Positions 11,326 through 22,838 of a stretch of 64,000 nt of DNA are shown here, piece by piece. Source of the stretch: Amorphophallus konjac (taxonomy: Eukaryota; Streptophyta; Magnoliopsida; Alismatales; Araceae); contig CM040120.1 in NCBI GenBank assembly GCA_022559845.1, positions 163,290,334 to 163,354,333 of the forward strand. The letters run 5' to 3'. Under the pieces are notes generated by a model. The model ran no database searches and was not told where the DNA came from. It saw only the letters and a program-made list of their open reading frames with translations. How positions within the stretch are numbered: the stretch's first letter is position 1; every line of letters starts with the position of its first letter. The translations under genes and the position numbers were made by a program.

Positions 11326-11962
11326 CTATAAACTAGTCGATCCGCGTGCGAGGCCGCACGATGGTGGTGCAAGACGCGGTGGGTTGCTGGGAGTCACGAG
11401 TTGGGCTCGGACTTTCTATAGAGTGCCTGGAGCATACGCGCCCACCAGGTGCTCGGGGAAATTCCCGACGCGCGTGCGTGGGACGTATACGGGTGATGTG
11501 AGCTCCTGAAGCTTGTGGTTGGTCCCAGGTGGGTCTTCCTTTGACTTCAGAGGGCTAGAGGGAGGTGACTCGGGGGTAGACCCCGGCCTCGTTGCTGGGT
11601 GCCACATGGCGTGGCTTGTGGTCAGAGCGCCCCCGGGTCGACTTGGGTAGTTGTGTTGAACGCGGAGAAACCCGCAAACTGAGAGATCGGGGGTGGGCCC
11701 GATTGATTGCTGATGTTGCCGTGGGTCATGGCTAGCTGGTTAGGACCCTTGGTTGGGACCGGTGGCTGGGGCGTCGACATGACGGTGCCGTTTGTCTGGT
11801 GGTTGGGGTGACCCTCTCTCCTTGGCGAAGAATCGTATGATGCGGCAGGCTGTTTAGAATCCCGTGTTAACCCGGTTGTTGAAGCGTCGGCGGTATAATA
11901 CCGTATGAAGGGTGTCCGGGGGTGATCCCCAAATCTCCATAGAGTTCCATGAGGTACGACAG

Positions 11963-14338
11963 TGATGTGATACTCCCTAGGAATTAGACAAGCAAGCACA
12001 TTCACAATCAAAAGGGCCAATTTGGGCCACCGCTCTCCCGTCGCTAAGCCAAGTCCCGGGGTAACTTGGCAATGCCAAGGTGAGGTTGAGGGGTTGGACC
12101 CTTGCTGGTAGAGGGCCAGCAAGGCCAAGATTTGATTCCCAGTGGATGTGGATGCCCAATTCAGTGGGGCCGACAAAGTGCCAATGGCACCGGTTACTCT
12201 CTTCCCACGGTGATCACTCAAGACAATGAGGCTTGAGGATCAAGCTCTCACTCTCACGGCCAGCGGAACTAAGAACTAATATTGAAAGACAAGCACTAAA
12301 GGGAGTGAGGTTTGAGCACTTACTCGACCGGTTTGAAGAAACCGGTCCCGCTGGGAGACGAGGGAGAGCGGGGAGGCGAGTGGATCCCCACACGCCGCGG
12401 CGGTGTAGCTTGACCTGCTCAATCCAATTACAACACTACTCCTCTCGCAGGAGGGGGACCTTGGGGTGGGGGTTAATAGATATTACAGCCAAAACTACCT
12501 CCACGCAGGGAGGGGCCTTCAGCTGGCCAAGCGGGGAGGGGAATTGGAGAAAGGAACACCGAAGACGGGAGGTTGCCGATTCTGCCCGGTTCTGTGGTGC
12601 TGATAGGTGACTGAAGAGTTGACTGCTGCAGCAGCTACTGAATTTTGTTGGGGGCAAAACCACCTGGGAAATCTTCGTAGGAGGTAGGGGAAGTCGTCCA
12701 AATTTTTTTAATTTCTCTTGTCGTCGATGCCGGTCTGGGTGGAGGCCCGAATAGGAAGGCAGACTCTCGGACTGGCAGCTCCTGATTTTCAACAGCAGGT
12801 TGCAGAGGATGTCCCGACAGCTCCCGAACTCAGAATCAAGCACCGTCAGAGTCATTGGAACCGTGGACGAGCCCTCTTCGCCAAAAAACTGATGGAAAGG
12901 CTAAATGATGCCGGAGAAGACAGGGGACTCTGAACACTGCTGACACGTCAGTGCAGACTGTGGGTAGTAGAACTACGTAGCTGAGAGAGAAAATGGATAA
13001 CTCCTGTTACAGGATGTCGAACGGAGTTCTGCTTCTTGATTCTGAAAGTAGATAGGGAGAGGAAGAACTTTACAGAAGAGCTCTTAAGCTGATTCTTCCA
13101 AGGTTCATCGTGGTGAAGCTTCTACTCTGGTTCTGGTACTCAGCAGGGGCAGCTCTGCGCAGTTGTGGGAGAACGGAGCTCCCAGGCAGCACATAGCTCG
13201 AATGAAGATGAAACCACCGCCGTTGCGAAGAAGACCGGTAGACGCTTCCGTGGATACCTCTTGGGCTTTCAGATTCGCTGGGATGTGGTCGGAGTCGCCT
13301 CTGCAATCTGCTACTCTTCTACTGCCTGCGAACTGAAAACTGGAGGTTGAAGATGATGGGGGGAAATGGGGTATATGGGAGGGGAAATGGAGGTGGATGA
13401 GTGTGGGGAGAGCCCTGGCTGTGAGGGGGTCTAGGAGGGGATGTTCCAAGGTGTGGGGGGGGAATAATAGGGTCTGGAAGGGGGTCTAACAGGTGGTGGG
13501 AGGAGGAGCTACGAATTTGGGCTTGGAGGGAGAAGGGGGAAGGTGAGGGGGGCACAAGTGGGTGGAGGGAATGTGAGTTTGAATTTCCTTTAATGTGGGG
13601 TGATCAATGGTGGTCTTGGGGATGGGAAGAGGTGCCTTGGGAAGGTGGAGGGCTGCTTGGGGAAGGGGATGGGTAGTTGGGGGTTGGAGGGTGGGGTGTG
13701 GATTGGTGGAGGGTCTATTGGGACTAGGGGGAAGTAATGATGGCTTGTGGGAAGTTGTAGAGGAGTTAATGGAGGTAGGTGGGAGGGTGGAGGTGGTTGG
13801 GAGGGGAGGAGAGAGAAAATTTTCGAAATTGGGTGTGGAGGAGAGAGAAAGGAGAGTGAAAGAAAGAAATTAAGAGAGGGATGGGTGGGGAATCTCTCCC
13901 CTAGGGTCTCTCACCCAAATAATAGAATCTCTCCACTAGATAAGAAGTTTGAACTCTCAAAATGGCAAGTTTTTCATTCATTGATTCATTAGTTCCAAAT
14001 GAAGGGAATGGGGCCCTATATATAGGCAACCCACATTTTACAATAAGACCCTGACAAAAGACTCAATGACAAATAACCGAGGGGGTAGGGGGGCTCTTGG
14101 GTCAAGCCCAATGAAATGGGCCCAATAGCTAACTAAACAACATAATGACACTCAAACTTAGGAAAATAAACACAAGACCTAGGGACATGACTCAAGAAAA
14201 TGAAAATTACATCAAATGACTCAAATAGAAAGCACAAAAAGGATAATTGGGCCTTTATGGAGAGAGGCCCGAACTCAAATGGTGCTGGAGTGTGAGGAAG
14301 ATCCGAGCCAAAGGGAGTCACGGGTGATGCCTCCATCA
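11963..14338 (-). repeat. R3 3' LTR
   Basis: It matches 16782-19158 along its whole length. In sense it starts TGATGGAGGCATC after an AG-rich tract at about 14339-14350 and ends at 11963. A palindromic TATA box CCTATATATAGG lies at about 14015-14025. Long G/T-rich (plus-strand) noncoding stretches follow (13340-13900). Small open frames inside it are repeated in both LTRs with shared stops and look non-coding. Confidence 0.9.
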
Positions 14339-15225
14339 AATCCCCTGGGCTGCGAAGAGCTCAACTCCATCGAGTAGGGGTCCATCCGGCTGTGGTACTG
14401 CTCGAGAAGGTCGGGATCCAACTGCTGGAGATCCTCCCGACTCACCCACGAATCCTCCGAAGGAGGCCGATCCTTCCACCTGACGAGATAGCGCTCGTAT
14501 ACCTTGCTCTGAGTGGTAGTGACTTGTTCATCCAATATTTGTTCTATGCGTTCACGCTGGGCTCTCTTGGCTGGTGGTCTCTCCTCACAGGTGGGTGCTC
14601 TCTCAAGGGAAGGAATAGGCTCAATCTCCTCACTGGGTACCACCGTGGGTCCCTTATATGGCACTAAGTCGGCGACATTGAATGTGGGACTTACCCCATA
14701 TTCCTCGGGGAGATCTAACTCATAGGCATTTGCACCAATGCGCCTCAGGACCTGGGAGGGACCAGCCCCACGTGGCCTCAATTTGGAGGTGGCTCCCAGG
14801 GAGAGCCTCTCCATCCTTACCATCACAAAGTCATCCTCATGGAATTCTTGGTGACACCGATGAGAGTCGGCCCACCTCTTATAAGCCTCATTCTTTTTGC
14901 TTATGTGCTTGCAAAGGCTTTCATGCAATTTTGTGAATGTTGACATTCTAGGGGTGATGGGTGGACCTGGGCAACCAAAAGTAGACCAATCATGCTTTGA
15001 TGCCATGAAAACTTTGATGGAATGGGGAGGACCGGGGCATCCATAGGTGATCCGGTCATGCATGGGGGTGACAAATGCTGGGGGACCCGGACATCCATGA
15101 ATACTTCTATCAAGCCTACGACTCTTGATGAGTGAAGGTGGACCACTACATCCGAATTTGGACCACTCATGCTTTCTACTTGACATGTGGGTGATATGAA
15201 TGAATGGACCCAACATAGTGTTCAT
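14275..15225 (-). CDS. R3 ORF2: GCPGPP repeats, integrase C-terminus, chromodomain
   Basis: A 316-residue frame. Residues 24-89 carry four GC(S/P)GPP boxes (at 25, 44, 62 and 84) with KHEWS/KHDWS words between them; I do not recognise this part. From about 95 it reads as a gypsy integrase tail: AYKRWADSHR, a GPF/Y-like module at 148-176 (GPSQVL, NAYELDLPEEYG), then a chromodomain at 226-277 with ILDEQV, YLVRWKDRP, DSW and LDPDLLEQY. The same tail occurs in R6 at the pol C-terminus. In chromoviruses this domain directs integration to marked chromatin. The last 21 codons lie in the 3' LTR. The start ATG overlaps the ORF1 stop (ATGA), which suggests coupled translation or an old frameshift. The catalytic DDE core is absent. 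Confidence 0.8.
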   Translation of the reverse strand: MNTMLGPFIHITHMSSRKHEWSKFGCSGPPSLIKSRRLDRSIHGCPGPPAFVTPMHDRITYGCPGPPHSIKVFMASKHDWSTFGCPGPPITPRMSTFTKLHESLCKHISKKNEAYKRWADSHRCHQEFHEDDFVMVRMERLSLGATSKLRPRGAGPSQVLRRIGANAYELDLPEEYGVSPTFNVADLVPYKGPTVVPSEEIEPIPSLERAPTCEERPPAKRAQRERIEQILDEQVTTTQSKVYERYLVRWKDRPPSEDSWVSREDLQQLDPDLLEQYHSRMDPYSMELSSSQPRGFDGGITRDSLWLGSSSHSSTI

Positions 15226-16661
15226 GCCAAGGGGTGTGAAAGCCTAGACACATGCATACTTTTCCCAAAAGTGACTTCCATATGTATAGGTGTGGGACAA
15301 CCTTTGAACTCCCATTGGAAAGGATCGAATGGATCTAAGAAGGTGGTCATCATGGGGTGGGACACAACCTTATTACCAAGGGATATATGGTCTAAGGTCA
15401 TGGCTCCTAAGGTGTAACCCGGGTCTAGGATGGGGTGGATTGGGTCAAACATGGTGGGTTGGGATAGGGAAAGGTGGGTGGTGGATAAGGTGGTTGGGTC
15501 CCATGGTTTCTTTGACCCCCATTGGAAGGGATCAAAGGGATCATAAAAAGGGTTATCGAGGGGGAGGGGCCCTATGTCCTCAAGATCCTCAAGTGGTGAT
15601 GGGTCATCCTCCTCTAATGAGATAATTGGGCCGAAGTTCTTTGTGAGTGGGTCGGTCATGAGGGGAGGGCTTGACTTTCTACCCGATATAAGAAGCTCCA
15701 AATTGAGGAGAAGGTCGGGCTCATCGGGTGTGAGGAGAAATAGAACGAGGTCGCTAGTGTAGCAACCAATGGTGCAAACCGAGGTGATAGACCCGACACA
15801 AAGGTGTAGGAGGTCAAGGCTCCTAGATTGGTGAGCCATGGGGGTCAACAAGCTGGTCAACTCATATTGCCAAGCTAAGACCTTGAGAAGGTCCTTTAAG
15901 GTTTCCACTTGGTAGGATGTTTGGATTATGGTGTGATAGGAGGAGATGTGCATTATAGGAAGGTTTTCCTTTATGGGAAGGCAATCGTGGGCCGTGATCT
16001 CTCTTATTGGGCTCTTCTTTAGCCAACTAATATGGGACTCTTCCAAGATGAATTCGGCCTTATCTAGAGGGGGTGGTGGAGGGTGAAGATCCTCGTGCGA
16101 GGCTTCCTCTTCAATTGGGGCATGGGTGCTCTCCATGGAGGGGATAGGTTCTCGAGAGGTATTTGTCTTCATGTGGTAAAGTGGGTGGACTGCTTCTTCC
16201 AAAGCTAATGGAGTGGGAAGGTTCTTTGATGGTGGGGTGATGATGGCCGGAGTATGGTGCACCCGGGGTGGTGAACAAGGGTGGGATTCCCGCGGGTGGG
16301 AGAATACAGGGTTGTTGAATTTAAAGGTTCCCGAAAGGTGTGGCGGATGCACTAGGCAATTCCGACATGTTGGGTCGATGTCGGCATTCCTTTCATCTAA
16401 CCATTTCTTACCTAGGATTATACATGGGCCCGCCAATGTTCCCTTTTGACACCAAGCCCCATCCAAATACTTAGTTTTCCCGAACCATTTATGGAATTCA
16501 ATAAAGACTTGGTCTCCATTGTGCACAATTTGTCCGGTCCTACAAAGAGAGGTAATGATATCGGGGGAAACCTAATTTTCAGATTCTAGGTCAATGAAAT
16601 CAATTTCTACGGGCTCTCCATTAGGTAAGCATGCATGGGATATGATTGGGAGAGGGGCCAT
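15222..16661 (-). pseudogene. R3 ORF1: unknown protein replacing gag-pol, one in-frame stop
   Basis: The frame starts at an ATG at 16661 (MAPLPIISHACLPNG) and runs about 479 codons to 15222, broken once by TAG at 16572-16574. After the stop it is open for 450 codons. Visible traits are a Trp/Gly-rich N-terminal part (HKWFGKTKYLDGAW, IILGKKWLDERNADIDP, CRNC), Pro-rich and acidic middle parts (HPPPPPLDKAE, LEEDDPSPLEDLEDIG), and a twice-used DPFDPFQW box near the C-terminus followed once by KGCPTP, resembling the GCPGPP boxes of ORF2. I see no gag, protease or RT motif and do not recognise the family. Its place and length suggest it replaced gag-pol. The open frame in an otherwise 3%-decayed element suggests it once had a function. 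Confidence 0.6.
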
Positions 16662-16767
16662 GTGACCCAAGACTCAATGTTAACAATGATGGGTTTGACA
16701 ATGCACGGTTCGGACAAGAATGCAAGCATGCCCTAGGATTTGACTTGTAGAGACAAGTCAATGACTT

Positions 16768-16779
16768 GCCCTGATACCA
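16768..16779 (-). other. Primer-binding site of R3
   Basis: On the minus strand this is TGGTATCAGGGC, two bases after the 5' LTR end. It matches the initiator Met tRNA 3' end except for one base relative to the TGGTATCAGAGC of the other elements here. Confidence 0.75.
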
Positions 16780-16781
16780 AT

Positions 16782-19158
16782 TGATGTGATACCCCCTAGG
16801 AATTAGACAAGCAAGCACATTCACAATCAAAAGGGCCAATTTGGGCCACCGCTCTCCCGTCGCTCACCCAAGTCCTGGGGTAACTTGGCAATGCCAAGGT
16901 GAGGTTGAGGGGTTGGACCCTTGCTGGTAGAGGGCCAGCAAGGCCGAGATTTGATTCCCAATGGATGTGGATGCCCAATTCAATGGGGCCGACAAAGTGC
17001 CAATGGCACCGGTTACTCTTTTCCCACGGTGATCACTCAAGACAACGGGGCTTGAGGATCAAGCTCTCACTCTCACGGCCAGCGGAACTAAGAACTAATA
17101 TTGAAAGACTAGCACTAAAGGGAGTGAGGTTTGAGCACTTACTCGATCGGTTTGAAGAAACCGGTCCCGCTCGGAGACGAGGGCGAGTGGGGAGGCGAGT
17201 GGATCCCCACACGCCGCGGCGGTGTAGCATGACCTGCTCAATCCAGTTACAACACTACTCCTCTCGCAGGAGGGGGACCTTGGGGTGGGGGTTAATGGAT
17301 ATTACAGCCAAAACTACCTCCACGCAGGGAGGGGCCTTCAGCCTGCCAAGCGGGGAGGGGAATTGGAGAAAGGAACACCGAAGACGGGAGGTTGCCGATT
17401 TTGCCCGGTTCTGTGGGTGCTGACAGGTGGCTGAAGAGTTGACTGCTGCAGCTGCTACCGAATTTTTTTGGGGGCGAAACCACCTGGGAAATCTTTGTAG
17501 GAGGTAGGGGAAGTCGTCCCAATTTTGTTAATTTCTTCTGTCGTCGATGCCGGTCTGGGTGGAGGCCCGAACAGGGAGGCAGACTCTCGGACTGGCAGCT
17601 CCTAATTTTTAACAGCAGGTTGTAGAGGATGTCCCAATAGCTCCTGAACTCAGAATCAAGCACTGTCAGAGTCATTGGAACCGTGGACGAGCCCTCTTCG
17701 CCAAAAAACTGACGTGGAAGCTAAACGATGCCAGAGAAGGCCAAGGGACTCTGAACACTGCTGACAGGTCGGTGCAGACTGTGGGTAGCAGAACTACGTA
17801 GCTGAGGGAGAAAATGGATAACTCCTGCTACAGGATGCCGAACGGAGTTTTACTTCTTGATTCTGAAAGTAGACAGGGAGAGGAAGAACTTTTCAGAAAA
17901 GCGCTTGAGCTGATTCTTCCGAGGTTCGTCGTGGTGAAGCTTCTACTACGGTTCTGGTACTCAGCAGGGGCAGCTCTGTGCAGTTGTGGGAGAATGGAGC
18001 TCCCGGGCAGCACATAGCTCGGATGAAGTTGAAACCACCTCCGTTGCGAAGAAGACCGGTAGACGCTTCCGTGGATACCTCTTGGGCCTTCAGATTCGCT
18101 GGGATGTGGTCAGGGTCACCTCTGCAATCTGCTACTCTTCTGCTGCCTGCGAACTGAAAACTGGAGGTTGAAGATGATGGGGGGAAATGGGGTATATGGG
18201 AGGGGAAATGGAGGTAGATGAGTGTGGGGAGAACCCTGGCTGTGAGGGGGTCTAGGAGGGGATGTTCCAAGGTGTGGGGGGGAATAATAGGGTCTGGAAG
18301 GGGGTCTAACAGGTGGTGGGAGGAGGAGCTACAAATTTGGGCTTGGAGGGAGAAGGGGGAAGGTGAGGGGGGTACAAGTGGGTGGAGGGAATGTGAGTTT
18401 GAATTTCCTTTAATGTGGGGTGATCAATGGTGGTCTTGGGGATGGGAAGAGGTGCCTTGGGAAGGTGGAGGTCTGCTTGGGGAAGGGGATGGGTAGTTGG
18501 GGGTTGGAGGGTGGGGTGTGGATTGGTGGAGGGTCTATTGGGACTAGGGGAAGTAATGATGGCTTGTGGGAAGTTGTAGAGGAGTTAATGGAGGTAGGTG
18601 GGAGGGTGGAGGTGGTTGGGAGGGGAGGAGAGAGAAAATTTTCGAAATTAGGTGTGGAGGAGAGAGAAAGGAGAGTGAAAGAGAGAAATTAAGAGAGGGA
18701 TGGGTGGGGAATCTCTCTCCTAGGGTCTCTCACCCAAATAATGGAATCTCTCCACTAGATAAGAAGTGAGAACTCTCAAAATGGCAAGTTTTTCATTCAT
18801 TGATTCATTAGTTCCAAATGAAGGGAATGGGGCCCTATATATAGGCAACCCACATTTTACAATAAGACCCTGACAAAAGACTCAATGACAAATAACCGAG
18901 GGGGTAGGGGGGGCTCTTGGGCCAAGCCCAATGAAATGGGCCCAATAGCTAACTAAACAACATAATGACAGTCAAACTTAGGAAAATAAACACAAGACCT
19001 AGGGACATGACTCAAGAAAATGAAAATTACATCAAATGACTCAAATAGAAAGCACAAAAAGGAGAATTGGGCCTTTATGGAGAGAGGCCCAAACTTAAAT
19101 AGTGCCGGAGTGCGAGGAAGATCCGAGCCAAAGGGAGTCACGGGTGATGCCTCCATCA
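16782..19158 (-). repeat. R3 5' LTR
   Basis: Partner of 11963-14338. The TATA palindrome CCTATATATAGG lies at about 18834-18845. In sense the LTR starts at 19158 and ends ATCACATCA at 16782, next to the primer-binding site. Confidence 0.9.
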
Positions 19159-19400
19159 GGTAGGTTGTCCCGAATCCCGAAACTGACCCAGTTGTCGAGA
19201 AACTGGCTGGCATAGTGTAATTTGCTTGGGGCCGATGCCCGGTTGTTATGTTGCGTCGCTTGACCCGGTGACACGTCTCGATTTTTTAGCACAACTTGAC
19301 TGGTAGAGCAACTTTGGCGATGTGCCGTTTTGCTCCATTTAGGGAGTATTTCCCTATGCTTAATCCTCGATTAATTTGAAAAAATAAGCTGGTGCCAACA
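19159..19400. mobile_element. R2: terminal segment
   Basis: These 242 bases between R3 and R4 are not similar to either. They end in GGTGCCAACA, an LTR-like terminus (TGTTGGCACC on the minus strand). R4 sequence starts exactly at 19401, as shown by its copy at about 43664. I take this as the end of R2 and see no gene in it. Confidence 0.5.
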
Positions 19401-20725
19401 ACGTCCCATGAGGGCAGTCACCATGTTGTGAGGTGGCTGGGGAGTGCCATTATATCGAGCTATGTTCTGTGATGCTTCAGAATCATGATTGGTTTCTGGT
19501 CAATCTGGTATGATCCAGTGGTTGACATGTGACCTCGTGAATGTCTCAGTGGTCCCGTATGGATCGAGACATGGATTTGGACACCTTGAGGTATTATCTT
19601 ACCTCGGTTTATGTGTCCATGTGCTTTGAGGGTCTTGGAGATCCCTCAGGTCTCCATGATTTCTATTATACGGATGTGTGGATCCGACTGTCCTATGTCA
19701 TTTCCTTCATAAGTATTTTATCGCGATTGGCTTAGGAATTAGGCTGATTGGCGGCGTGTTACCGCTTTTGTGCGACGATCTTAAACCCGAGTCTTGTGAC
19801 TCAAGGATTGTCGTGTCAGCAGGTCTAGTTGATTGTCATGTGTCTAGTGGCAGTCTGGTGTGTTGCCTTGTGTTTTGTGCTTGTGCTTCATAGTACTTGT
19901 GACAGTGCGTGCTTAGCCTGTCCGTACTTCAGCACTAGTGTTTTGGAGTCGTTGTGTCTAGTGAACCTCCACTAGTCGTAGCCTGACGATACTTTCCTTT
20001 GTGTCGGCCCACCTGGGAGTGGTGGCGGGGCGAGTTTCTGATATACGGCTTTTAGGCTAGTTTCCGAGGACTCCCTTGCCTTGTAGTAGCATCCTACTAG
20101 GGGAGAAAACTAGCTAGAGGCCTGGCTCAAGGCATTGAGCTTGTGTTGTGCACACATGGTCAGGGGCGTTTGGATGAGCACCGACGGGCGTGACCCTGAC
20201 TAGTCACTCGTTACTGTGGTACCGTCACTCCTTGTGCTGTGGTACCATTGCCCCTGGTACTTGGTACGGTTGTTCCTCGTACTCGGTTCTATGAGTGTCT
20301 CAGTTACCACAGTTCTCGGTGTGCAGGAGATACTTGTGGCACAGTGTAAGATGTTAGTGGACGCATCTGCCTATTCTTCTAGTAAGGTGGTGCTTCTGTC
20401 ACTTGACACATAACTCTCGTGACGTGTGTTTTCGTCATTGGTCTCCGAGTAGCCTGTATATGACTTTACTCGAGGTCCAGTCTGGTGTAGCGTACACGAC
20501 GATGAGTTCGTGTATGTGTGTATGTGCCTTTACCGTGTAGGTCTTTGGTAGTGCTTTTACCTATTTTGGTAGGCTTCAACTTTGAAGCTAGTGCCTTGTC
20601 GACGGATCGGTAATGCGTGACTTTATGAGATCAGGGTTCGCCTTTCGGTTGCTATCTGGAGTAGCTTAGAGAGCCGTGGTTCGATCGGCTACCGTGTTTC
20701 TGGTTAGTACGGCTTTATTCTTTCT
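19401..20725 (+). repeat. R4 5' LTR, middle part (split by R5)
   Basis: From ACGTCCCATGAGGGCAG onward this matches 43664-44562, the 3' LTR of R4, at about 95% by eye. The first 1.8 kb of this LTR (as seen in 41845-43664) is missing here because R2 and other insertions lie to its left. It is cut at 20725 by R5 and continues at 29342. No gene. Confidence 0.85.
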
Positions 20726-21710
20726 TGTTAGGTGCAAGGCTCAGATTCAGAAGGGGGTTGAGTGAATCCCCTATTTAAAATATAGTCCGATTAAAACCTA
20801 TAACAAAACAATGATGCGGAATTAACACAAATAGGTGCCTTGTATGACACATGTGCTCTCTTTGAACGAAGTGGAAAGATCAGATAGACTGAACTACTGA
20901 TCTACTCATTATGAGCTGGTGAGCAGACCCAACTTCAATCAATATGCGATGTGCGAATAACCTACTCACTAGATGAAAGAACACATCGAGCCTAAGCATT
21001 CATCTAGCGAAACATAATAGACAATCAAACCACTACACAGAAGATTTTTAAGGTGGTTCGGTCCTCCAGACCTACGTCCACCCCACACTCAAACCAGTGT
21101 GTGGATTCTGCTGCCAAACAGCTTGAAAACCGCTGGGCGACACAGCTTGCCTACAAACCGCTGACTAACAGCTTGACCGCTGGGCATTATAGCTTTGCCA
21201 ACCGCTGGGGACTACAGCTTAACCCGTCCAGAGAAATCCTCCTCTACCCGCTGAGCAACACAGCTTGTTGTCCGAGGTATCCACCTCGCCCGCTGAGCAA
21301 CACAGCTTGCTGTCCATAGGAATCCTCCTCTGCAACGCTGAGCAATACAGCTTAGCTCTGCTGACAAACAGCTTGAAACAGAGGTAAAAGAAAAACAAAA
21401 TACAGAAAGGACACAACAACAGAAAGCTGTATACGGTAAAGCACAAAACAGCTCTCAAGGAGCAAGTTGGTCTGGATCTGATCCAAGAGCCAACAGATAA
21501 CACATCTTTAAAGAAGTCTTCTCTCTTCTTTTTCATGAACTCTCTATCTCTCTTTTCACTCTCCTTTTTCTTCTTTTGCTGATCTCTCTTTCTCTTTTTC
21601 TTCTTCTTTCTTTTTCTTCTTCTGGATCGTGTAGGCTCTCTCTCTCTCTGCTTATGCTCTTTCAGATAGGCTCCCCTACTTCGATCACTCTACTCACGAT
21701 CACCACTATT

Positions 21711-21720
21711 CTTTTTATAG
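21711..21720 (-). promoter_or_regulatory. TATA box of R5 3' LTR
   Basis: CTATAAAAAG on the minus strand, conserved in the 5' LTR at 28251-28260. A GA-rich leader follows directly. Confidence 0.65.
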
Positions 21721-21949
21721 CAGCAGCAGGTAGGTGGGCGTGTGTCCTCCACGAATTCCCGCCCTAGCGCCTTGAACACGTGGCAACATTTCAGCCTGCT
21801 GCACTACACGTGTCATGATCCTGGCACTTCCTCTATTCTTGGATCACGTGCCCTTCTTAAGCTCCTCGAGCAGTAGTCCTGTCAGATCAGGCTTGTTATC
21901 AGTGTGAGTTAATCCGAAAGGAACGAAAGGATGCATCGAGTAAGTTTGA

Positions 21950-22560
21950 TATTTGAACTGAGCCTATACAGACTTGATGCACAAAATGCAGTGTGCATAA
22001 AAGAAAGTATGTACAACGAGAATGAATGCACGGACATGTCATCCACGAGTGTACAGACTTTGAATACATGTAATGCATTTTACATATGGAGAAGTATGCA
22101 CATTGAAAGTGAATGTACTGACTTGTCATCAACGAGTGTACAGACTTTGCATGCAATGTACAAACGATGTACAGACTTTCTGTGCCTAACGCTTATGCCT
22201 GAATGCATCATGTATAGACTTGCTAAGACATCAAGGCAGTCGTGTGCAGACTTAGTGTATGTGCGAGACAATTCAATGTAGTATGCATATAGTAAAGTAT
22301 GTACAATGAAGGTGAATGCACGGATAAGCCACCAGAGAATGTATAGACTTGATAGCATGCGGCGATGTATAGACTTGATAGCATGTGGCGATGTATAGAC
22401 TTGTGAAATGATGCACGAACTATGCATATACATGAAGAGCACTTGGCTGTATTGACTAATCGAATGAAACAACGGAGGTTGTACAAACTCGTCATCAACG
22501 AATGTACAGACTTGAGTTGATGTAGTCTAGGCAAAACTCTGTACAGACTTTATTCCTTGA
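21950..22560 (-). repeat. AAGTCTRTACAT motif cluster in U3 of R5
   Basis: On the minus strand, words such as AAGTCTGTACATTCGTTGA, AAGTCTATACATC and AAGTCTGTACACTCG recur about 15 times over 600 bases. The partner LTR repeats the pattern at 28500-29060. The same core word is found in R1 and, as AGGTCTGTGCAT, in R7. Confidence 0.75.
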
Positions 22561-22838
22561 ACATGCATGAGTCTAGGCATTCACTAACTTATGGCCACCA
22601 TGAAACATAGTTATGAAATGCACAAGCCTATACAATTAACCCTGCACTGACTTTGTATGAATAATGAACACGCATCGACATTGAATTGAATCGACTGATG
22701 AATGCACTAATGCAGTGTATGCATATGGCAGATAATGCACTGATGCAATGTGTAGAAGAACCAACAAGTACAGACACATGGTGATAAATCATTCATACTC
22801 ATAGTGCTTGCTGACATCAAAACTACAGGGGCACAACA

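Larger units (their letters stand above)
7412..11962. mobile_element. R2: unidentified repetitive element, main segment
   Basis: GC-rich, mostly noncoding sequence between the R1 LTR and the start of R3, probably continuing at 19159-19400. It holds three tandem arrays (7412-7885, 9540-9945, 11018-11325), a diverged repeat zone at about 8000-8260 and a minus-strand TATA box at 10759. The far end, 19400, reads CCAACA, an LTR-like terminus, directly before R4 sequence. The minus-strand TATA box suggests a minus-oriented LTR element of gypsy type with repeats in its 3' region, but I found no primer site, gag or pol. A 110-codon minus-strand open stretch rich in Pro, Ser and Thr (11622-11955) has no recognisable domain. 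Identity is unresolved. Confidence 0.45.
11963..19158 (-). mobile_element. R3: non-autonomous chromovirus-like gypsy element
   Basis: Two near-identical LTRs of 2,376 and 2,377 bp flank a 2.4 kb body on the minus strand. The 5' LTR is 16782-19158 and the 3' LTR 11963-14338; both run TGATGGAGG...TCACATCA in sense. A primer-binding site lies at 16768-16779. The body encodes an unknown protein of about 479 codons and then an integrase tail with a chromodomain; gag, protease, reverse transcriptase, RNase H and the integrase core are missing. It must rely on proteins from a related element. Flanks GACAG (left) and GGTAG (right) are not a clean duplication, so the target site is unsettled. LTRs differ at about 3% of sites in the first 250 bases. 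Confidence 0.88.
20726..22838 (-). repeat. R5 3' LTR (2,113 bp)
   Basis: In sense it starts TGTTGTGCCCC at 22838 and ends at 20726 with TAACA. U3 holds many AAGTCTRTACAT-like words (21950-22560). A TATA box CTATAAAAAG lies at 21711-21720, then a purine-rich leader (GAAGAAGAAAAAG type), then the U5 hairpin near 21085-21110 with CGAACCACC. It has an extra 26-base tandem copy near 22346-22400 that the 5' LTR lacks. Confidence 0.88.

Noticed and set aside
12233..13873. Several frames of 60-140 residues in the R3 3' LTR
   Set aside because: The same region in the 5' LTR carries indels and stops that break them, and they have no domain.
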